Below, in pieces: positions 5,588 through 9,629 of a stretch of DNA of 9,629 nt. Position 1 is the stretch's first letter, and each line of letters begins with the position of its first letter. This DNA is from Planctomycetota bacterium (GTDB lineage Bacteria; Planctomycetota; Phycisphaerae; WQYP01; JAJZKY01): the NCBI GenBank assembly GCA_021803885.1, contig JAJZKY010000137.1, positions 1 through 9,629 of the forward strand, read 5' to 3'. The notes beneath the pieces were generated by a model. The model ran no database searches. It saw only the letters and a list, made by a program, of their open reading frames with translations, and was not told the DNA's origin. The translations under genes were made by a program, and so were the position numbers.

Positions 5588-7459
5588 ATGACAAAGAAAG
5601 AACGGGGAGCGGATCGCAGGAGTTTTCTCTCGCTCTGCACACGCGCCGGCGTAATCTCGGCTTTCTTGCCGGGAGCGTTGTATACCTTGGCGGTTCAGGC
5701 GCAAGAGAAGGCTGGTTCTGAGGCGCTCCGGGTCACACCGGAGCTGATCGACCAGGCGGCCGAACTGGCCGGAGTCAAACTGACGGAAGCACAGCGGACG
5801 ATGATGCTCGACGGTGTGGAATCGCTGCGCGAAGGCTATGACGAGATTCGCAAGCTGAAGATGCCGAACAGCGTGGCGCCGGCCTTTGTTTTCGATCCAC
5901 TTCCGGCCGGAGCAGTGGTTGAAACGGGTATCACCGAACCGCGATGGACTTCCGTAACGGTAAACGCCGTCCCGGAAAACCTCGAAGAGTTGGCCTTTGC
6001 TCCAGTAGGTAAGTTGGCCGCGCTGGTGAAGGCGCGCAAGGTGACGGCAATTCAGCTGACAGAGATGTATCTGGCGCGGCTGAAGCGTTACGATCCCAAG
6101 CTGCATTTCGTCATCACACTCACCGAAGAGCGCGCCCGCGCCCAGGCCAAGGCTGCAGACGCTGAGATTGCAGCGGGGCTGTATCGAGGTCCGCTGCATG
6201 GCATCCCATGGGGTGCCAAGGACTTGTTGGCAGTCAAAGGCTATCCGACAACGTGGGGCGCTGGTGGTTTTGAAAAACAGGTGATCGACGAAGATGCAAC
6301 GGTCGTGCAGCGGCTGGATGCGGCGGGAGCGATTCTGGTGGCAAAGCTGACGCTGGGTGCCCTCGCGATGGGCGATCACTGGTTTGGTGGGCAGACAAGA
6401 AATCCGTGGAATCCTGCGCAGGGGTCGAGCGGCTCATCGGCGGGGCCGGCAAGTGCGGTTGCAGCCGGATGCGTCGGCTTTGCAATTGGCTCGGAGACGC
6501 TGGGATCGATTTCCTCGCCTTCTACCCGCTGCGGGGATACCGGACTGCGGCCGACCTTCGGATTTGTACCGCGTACCGGCGCCATGGCCCTGAGCTGGAC
6601 AATGGATAAACTGGGGCCAATCTGCCGCGGTGTGGAGGATTGTGCGATGGCGTTGCAGGCGATCTTCGGTCCGGACGGCATCGACCTGGCGGTGCGCAAC
6701 GCTGCCTTCAACTGGGATGCCGGGTTCGACTGGAAAAGCCTGCGTATCGGGTACTTCAAGAGCGAATTTCAGCCCATCGGCACCTTCCATCCGCGAGAGG
6801 CGAAGCCGGGTGAGACGGCGGAGCAGAAAAAGGCTCGCGAAGAGCGCAATGCGAGGAATGCTGCAGGACATGCACGGCGCGTCTATGACCAGCGATACGA
6901 TCTGGCGGCGCTGGATGCGTTGCGCAAAATGGGCGTAACATTGATTTCGGTCGAACTGCCGAAGCTGCCCTACGGTGCCATGACTCCGCTACTGACGGCC
7001 GAGGCAGCGGCCGCCTTTGACGAGCTGACGATGACTGGACGAGACAGCCTGCTGACCGAGCAGGGGCCGGGCGACTGGCCGAATGATTTCCGTGTGGCGC
7101 GGCTTTATCCAGCGGTCGAATATATTCAGGCGAACCGTGCAAGAACGCTGGCGATTCAGCAGTGGGCGAAGCTCTTCGAGCAGGTCGATATCGTGGTGAC
7201 ACCGACCTACGGCGAGCAACTGGTGGCTACGAATCTCACCGGAAATCCGGCGCTGATCCTGCCGAACGGACTGCGGGGAGCTGACGCGCCGAAGCCGCCG
7301 AAGGTGGATGACGGCAATGACGATAACATCGGTGGGCCGGGGACACCGGTGAGCCTGACGATGCTGGCGGCGCCGTACCAGGATGCGAAGCTGCTGGCGT
7401 TTGGTCGCGCATATCAGGAAGCAACCGGCTTCCACAAGCTGCACCCCAGGCTGGATTGA
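5588..7459 (+). CDS. Tat-exported amidase (amidase signature family)
   Basis: Hydrolase of 623 residues that should cleave carboxamide bonds to acid and ammonia or amine with the Ser-cisSer-Lys triad. The N-terminus has a twin-arginine signal (DRRSFLSL, Arg10-Arg11), a hydrophobic stretch at about 20-36 and a VQA-QE cleavage site near 38, so it is probably periplasmic and exported folded. Residues about 48-105 form a helical leader domain (LAGVKLTEAQRTMMLDGV...MPNSVAPAFVFDPLPAG). The catalytic core shows Lys211 in GIPWGAKDLLAVKG, cis-Ser283 in GSSAGPASAVAAG and nucleophile Ser307 in GSETLGSISSPSTRCG. The 24-residue gap between the serines equals that of the family. A charged insert lies at about 400-432. 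AAAGGG (5575-5580) precedes the ATG. Substrate is unknown. It is not GatA, since it has a Tat signal and no gatB or gatC is present. The next gene starts four bases after its stop. Confidence 0.9.
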   Translation: MTKKERGADRRSFLSLCTRAGVISAFLPGALYTLAVQAQEKAGSEALRVTPELIDQAAELAGVKLTEAQRTMMLDGVESLREGYDEIRKLKMPNSVAPAFVFDPLPAGAVVETGITEPRWTSVTVNAVPENLEELAFAPVGKLAALVKARKVTAIQLTEMYLARLKRYDPKLHFVITLTEERARAQAKAADAEIAAGLYRGPLHGIPWGAKDLLAVKGYPTTWGAGGFEKQVIDEDATVVQRLDAAGAILVAKLTLGALAMGDHWFGGQTRNPWNPAQGSSGSSAGPASAVAAGCVGFAIGSETLGSISSPSTRCGDTGLRPTFGFVPRTGAMALSWTMDKLGPICRGVEDCAMALQAIFGPDGIDLAVRNAAFNWDAGFDWKSLRIGYFKSEFQPIGTFHPREAKPGETAEQKKAREERNARNAAGHARRVYDQRYDLAALDALRKMGVTLISVELPKLPYGAMTPLLTAEAAAAFDELTMTGRDSLLTEQGPGDWPNDFRVARLYPAVEYIQANRARTLAIQQWAKLFEQVDIVVTPTYGEQLVATNLTGNPALILPNGLRGADAPKPPKVDDGNDDNIGGPGTPVSLTMLAAPYQDAKLLAFGRAYQEATGFHKLHPRLD

Positions 7460-7463
7460 GCGG

Positions 7464-8243
7464 ATGGCGCTGATCGAGGTCGAGCGCGTCTCGAAGCGAT
7501 ATCTCCGGTGGGCAGGGCTGCGCCGCATCGAGACGACGGTCGTGGATCGGGTCAGCTTCGCCATCGACCGCGGGGAGACGCTGGGACTGGTGGGCGAATC
7601 CGGCAGCGGCAAAAGCACATTAGCGCGGATCGTGCTGGGGCTGGTGGAGGCCGATGAAGGCAGGGTACGGATCGATGGCGTGACGGTTCGTCAGGCAACG
7701 ATCCAGAGCTTGCGGCGGCGAATGCAGCCGGTCTTTCAGGATCCGGCCGCTGCGCTGGACCCGCGGATGCGCGTTGTGGATCTGGTGACCGAGCCGCTCT
7801 TGATTCACCGGAGCAGCGTTGAAGGCTCCGTGAATCGTGCCCGGTTGACGCAGTCTGCAGCGGAACTGCTGCGGTCGGTAGGGATGGATGAGTCGGCGCT
7901 TCGGCGCTATCCACATGAGTTCAGCGGCGGACAAAAGCAGCGGATCAACATTGCGCGTGCGCTTGCGTTGAAGCCGGAGATTCTGGTGCTGGATGAGCCG
8001 GTCTCGGCGCTGGATGTCAGCGTGGCGGCACAGGTCATCAATCTGCTGCGAAGCCTGCAGCAGGAACTGCGGATGACCTATCTATTCATCAGCCATTCAA
8101 TGCCGCTGGTGCGCTATCTGGCGACGAGGATCGCGGTACTGGAGCAGGGACGCGTGGTGGAAACGGGCGAGTCGGAGTTCTTGTGCCGGAATCCGCAGGC
8201 GGATTACACGAAAAAACTGATTGAGGCGACGCCGAAGATATGA
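7464..8243 (+). CDS. ABC transporter ATP-binding protein, OppF/DppF type
   Basis: Cytoplasmic ATPase of a peptide- or nickel-type ABC importer, 259 residues. All motifs are present: Walker A GESGSGKST (44-52, Lys50), Q-loop in MQPVFQDPAAALDPR, signature FSGGQKQR (153-160), Walker B ILVLDEP with Asp177 and Glu178, D-loop SALD, and the H-loop His211 in FISHSMPLV. The linker DPRMRVVDLVTEPL is typical of the OppF/DppF branch. The C-terminus stops shortly after NPQADYTKKLIEA, so most of the OligoHPY tail of full OppF proteins is missing. The ATG at 7464 lies four bases after the amidase stop with only a poor Shine-Dalgarno sequence, which suggests translational coupling. The frame is open further upstream inside the amidase gene, but that extension precedes the domain start (ALIEVERVSKRY). 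No permease, binding protein or OppD partner lies nearby. Confidence 0.92.
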   Translation: MALIEVERVSKRYLRWAGLRRIETTVVDRVSFAIDRGETLGLVGESGSGKSTLARIVLGLVEADEGRVRIDGVTVRQATIQSLRRRMQPVFQDPAAALDPRMRVVDLVTEPLLIHRSSVEGSVNRARLTQSAAELLRSVGMDESALRRYPHEFSGGQKQRINIARALALKPEILVLDEPVSALDVSVAAQVINLLRSLQQELRMTYLFISHSMPLVRYLATRIAVLEQGRVVETGESEFLCRNPQADYTKKLIEATPKI

Positions 8244-8248
8244 ATTCG

Positions 8249-8296
8249 GGCCTGTTCACACGATCGTCGCCACCATCCGGATCGTGTGAACAGGCC
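8249..8296. terminator. Shared palindromic terminator between convergent genes
   Basis: GGCCTGTTCACACGATC (8249-8265) pairs perfectly with GATCGTGTGAACAGGCC (8280-8296), a 17-bp stem with a 14-base loop, filling most of the 61-base gap between the ABC ATPase stop and the stop of the minus-strand lipoprotein gene. There is no distinct T-tract on either side, so it is a putative bidirectional terminator or 3'-end stabiliser rather than a textbook one. Confidence 0.6.
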
Positions 8297-8304
8297 TGAG
8301 GCCG

Positions 8305-9423
8305 TCAGCGACTGACCTGAACGACCGAGTTCGTGTTGTCGTCGTTGAAGTAGATGGCCTGAGTGTTGACGGTGGTTCCCATGGTGGCGATACCGAAGAT
8401 CGCGCCCGGCGCACCGGGGTCGACCAGCTTGGTGGCGGCGACGATACCCGCCTGGGTGATCTCAATCAGATTATTATCCGCGGTGTTACCAACCACCAGA
8501 TCACCGTTATACAACTCTGCCATGTTGACGGGAGCGTTGAGCGGCGGGCCGCTATACACAACCTTAGCCTGGCTGGCCTGCGGACCACTGAAACTGAGTC
8601 CGGTGGACGCCGTGCCAGAGACCATGATGCCGCCATCCATCAGCGTGGAAGCATTCATCAGAGCGACGACGCTGTTGGTGTCGCTTGAAACCACGTAGAG
8701 CGTATCTGAAGGCTGATCATAGGTAAGCCCGGCTGGGGCAAGAATGCCATAAGCCGAGGTCAGATTGACCGGGAAGCCTTTGGCGATTTTCTGGAACATG
8801 AAGCCGGTCTTGGTGATGCGAACGGCGACAACCGAACCGTCACCCGCGTCGGTAACATAAAACGTGGGAACCGCCGTGGTGAGTGTCGCCATGGGAACGG
8901 CGAAGACCTCCCCCCAGGGATGCATCCATGTATATGAGGTCTTCAGAGTATTTGCAATCGCGCCGGTTGGCAGGACGATAGGGTTGTCCGCTGCAGTGTA
9001 AGCGGCTGCCCAAGTGTAGTCGTTGGTTGTATTGATGGCGAGTGCATCGCAGCCCTGCAGGCTCGGATCCTGGGCAAAACGCGTTGGCTTGGAATTCGGC
9101 ATCGGCGCAAGCTGAACGATGGTCGTCCCATTGCCCGCATTGCCGCTCGAGTCATTGAAGTTGCAGGCCAGCAGGTTGCCCTGGGTCAGATTGCCGGTAG
9201 TTATCGGAACAATGCCGAGACCGTATGGGTTGTTGTCGCCGTTCTTGGGATCAACTGTGGAACCTATCGTCTCGACAGTCGCCATCTGGTTGAGGACGCC
9301 GTTCCTCGTGGGAGTCGGGGTAGCGGTCGTGCCACCACTCGAACATCCAGTGGCGGTAAGCAAGCTTAGTGTGAGAACGCATGCGCCGAGTTGTAGAGAT
9401 CGGGCGGAGGGTGCTGTGTGCAT
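8305..9423 (-). CDS. Predicted beta-propeller lipoprotein of unknown function
   Basis: Exported protein of 372 residues. The signal region has an Arg at 8, a hydrophobic core (about 10-24) and ATGC with Cys27, followed by a Ser/Gly/Thr/Pro-rich linker (28-40), all as in a lipoprotein. The mature part is Asn/Thr/Ser-rich and repeats a strand-like pattern at about 84-105, 188-203 (FYVTDAGDGSVVAVRI), 242-256 (LYVVSSDTNSVVALM), 308-323 (DLVVGNTADNNLIEIT) and 357-371 (IYFNDDNTNSVVQVS), which suggests blades of an NHL/YncE-like propeller. I start at the ATG at 9423 because GAGGT (9431-9435) is seven bases upstream; the frame extends to a GTG at 9468, which would place 15 polar residues before the signal. 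I see no catalytic motif. Ligand binding or a cell-surface role is only a guess. Confidence 0.82.
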   Translation of the reverse strand: MHTAPSARSLQLGACVLTLSLLTATGCSSGGTTATPTPTRNGVLNQMATVETIGSTVDPKNGDNNPYGLGIVPITTGNLTQGNLLACNFNDSSGNAGNGTTIVQLAPMPNSKPTRFAQDPSLQGCDALAINTTNDYTWAAAYTAADNPIVLPTGAIANTLKTSYTWMHPWGEVFAVPMATLTTAVPTFYVTDAGDGSVVAVRITKTGFMFQKIAKGFPVNLTSAYGILAPAGLTYDQPSDTLYVVSSDTNSVVALMNASTLMDGGIMVSGTASTGLSFSGPQASQAKVVYSGPPLNAPVNMAELYNGDLVVGNTADNNLIEITQAGIVAATKLVDPGAPGAIFGIATMGTTVNTQAIYFNDDNTNSVVQVSR

Positions 9424-9430
9424 CGGAAAG

Positions 9431-9435
9431 ACCTC
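9431..9435 (-). promoter_or_regulatory. Ribosome binding site deciding the lipoprotein start
   Basis: On the minus strand GAGGT is seven bases before the ATG at 9423-9421. This supports that ATG over the in-frame GTG at 9468-9466. Confidence 0.65.
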
Positions 9436-9500
9436 GCTTGGAGTTATAAGGGTAGTTCCGTTTTCCACGTCGATGAGAGCGCAGAGACGCTAGCACATTG

Positions 9501-9530
9501 AATATAGGAATAATCCAAGCTTGTTGTCTA
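9501..9530 (-). promoter_or_regulatory. Sigma70-like promoter for the minus-strand lipoprotein
   Basis: Read on the minus strand, TAGACA (9530-9525) is followed after 18 bases by TATATT (9506-9501), each matching the sigma70 consensus at 5 of 6 positions. Transcription would begin near 9494, giving a leader of about 70 bases to the ATG at 9423. The surrounding sequence is much more AT-rich than the rest of the window, as expected for a promoter between divergent genes. Confidence 0.55.
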
Positions 9531-9566
9531 TGGGAAAAAATAATGAAGAAAAGGAGTTTCCAATGA

Positions 9567-9629
9567 ATGCTTGAGGAGATGAAAAAACATGCAACATTTG
9601 GAATCAATCGATTGGCTGCACGCAATCCG
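9567..9629 (+). CDS. Probable 5' end of a divergent gene, product unknown
   Basis: An open frame of 21 codons runs from the ATG at 9567 to the last base. It begins MLEEMKKHATFG and includes NRLAARNP. A strong Shine-Dalgarno sequence, AAGGAG (9551-9556), lies ten bases upstream. A nearer ATG at 9563 is in another frame and stops after three codons; an in-frame ATG at 9579 is also possible but is directly abutted by GAGGAG. The visible part is too short to assign a family, and the call rests on the ribosome binding site and on the divergent arrangement. Confidence 0.4.
   Translation, partial: MLEEMKKHATFGINRLAARNP

Noticed and set aside
5588..7459. Annotation of the amidase as GatA (Glu-tRNA amidotransferase subunit A)
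   Set aside because: The Tat signal peptide, the 623-residue length, the variant GSETLGS motif and the absence of gatB or gatC nearby all argue against it.
7383..7463. Upstream in-frame extension of the ABC ATPase into the amidase gene
   Set aside because: It would add 27 residues before the usual domain start and overlap the conserved amidase C-terminus. The ATG at 7464 gives a normal N-terminus.
1..9629. CRISPR array, tRNA/rRNA gene, transposase, integrase or phage gene
   Set aside because: I looked for spaced direct repeats, tRNA-like cloverleaf ends, and recombinase or transposase motifs on both strands and saw none. The window reads as ordinary chromosomal genes.

Overview
The window is GC-rich, densely coding bacterial chromosome. 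The gene content and order (secD, secF, then a tonB-exbB-exbD-exbD-TPR cluster), together with the SecF N-terminus (ELF...IDWLGKKWYFLAF), fit Acidobacteriota of the Terriglobia/Acidobacteriaceae type (Acidobacterium, Terriglobus and Granulicella relatives). That assignment rests on remembered family resemblance, not on a search. I see no tRNA, rRNA, CRISPR array, transposase or phage gene.

Left block, + strand (1-1679): the 3' end of secD, followed after 71 bases by complete secF. Together they form the proton-motive-force-driven accessory motor of the Sec translocon.

Central block, + strand (1866-5493): five genes of an energy-transduction system. They are TonB (one membrane anchor, 13 consecutive prolines, a Gly-rich linker, a C-terminal TonB domain), the ExbB/TolQ-type stator (GTG start), two different ExbD/TolR-type proteins in tandem, and a TPR protein with a probable lipoprotein signal. 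Each of the last four has a clear Shine-Dalgarno sequence of its own, and tonB has a shorter one. A perfect 16-bp hairpin (5510-5545) ends the cluster. A strong hairpin without a U-tract lies between exbB and the first exbD, and a 14-nt near-perfect tandem duplication straddles the first exbD's stop codon.

Right block, + strand (5588-8243): a large amidase-signature enzyme with a twin-arginine signal peptide. Four bases after its stop codon comes an OppF/DppF-type ABC ATPase with all nucleotide-binding motifs. No permease, binding protein or second ATPase is present, so the pair looks like an incomplete or dispersed peptide/amide utilisation module. It meets, tail to tail, a minus-strand gene for a predicted beta-propeller lipoprotein (8305-9423), with a 17-bp palindrome between them serving both sides. 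That gene has its own sigma70-like promoter at 9501-9530. A divergent + strand gene probably starts at 9567 and leaves the window.

Nothing here is clearly an unknown defence or mobile system. The most interesting points are the duplicated ExbD plus TPR lipoprotein architecture, the hairpin inside the ton operon, and the orphan OppF coupled to an exported amidase.
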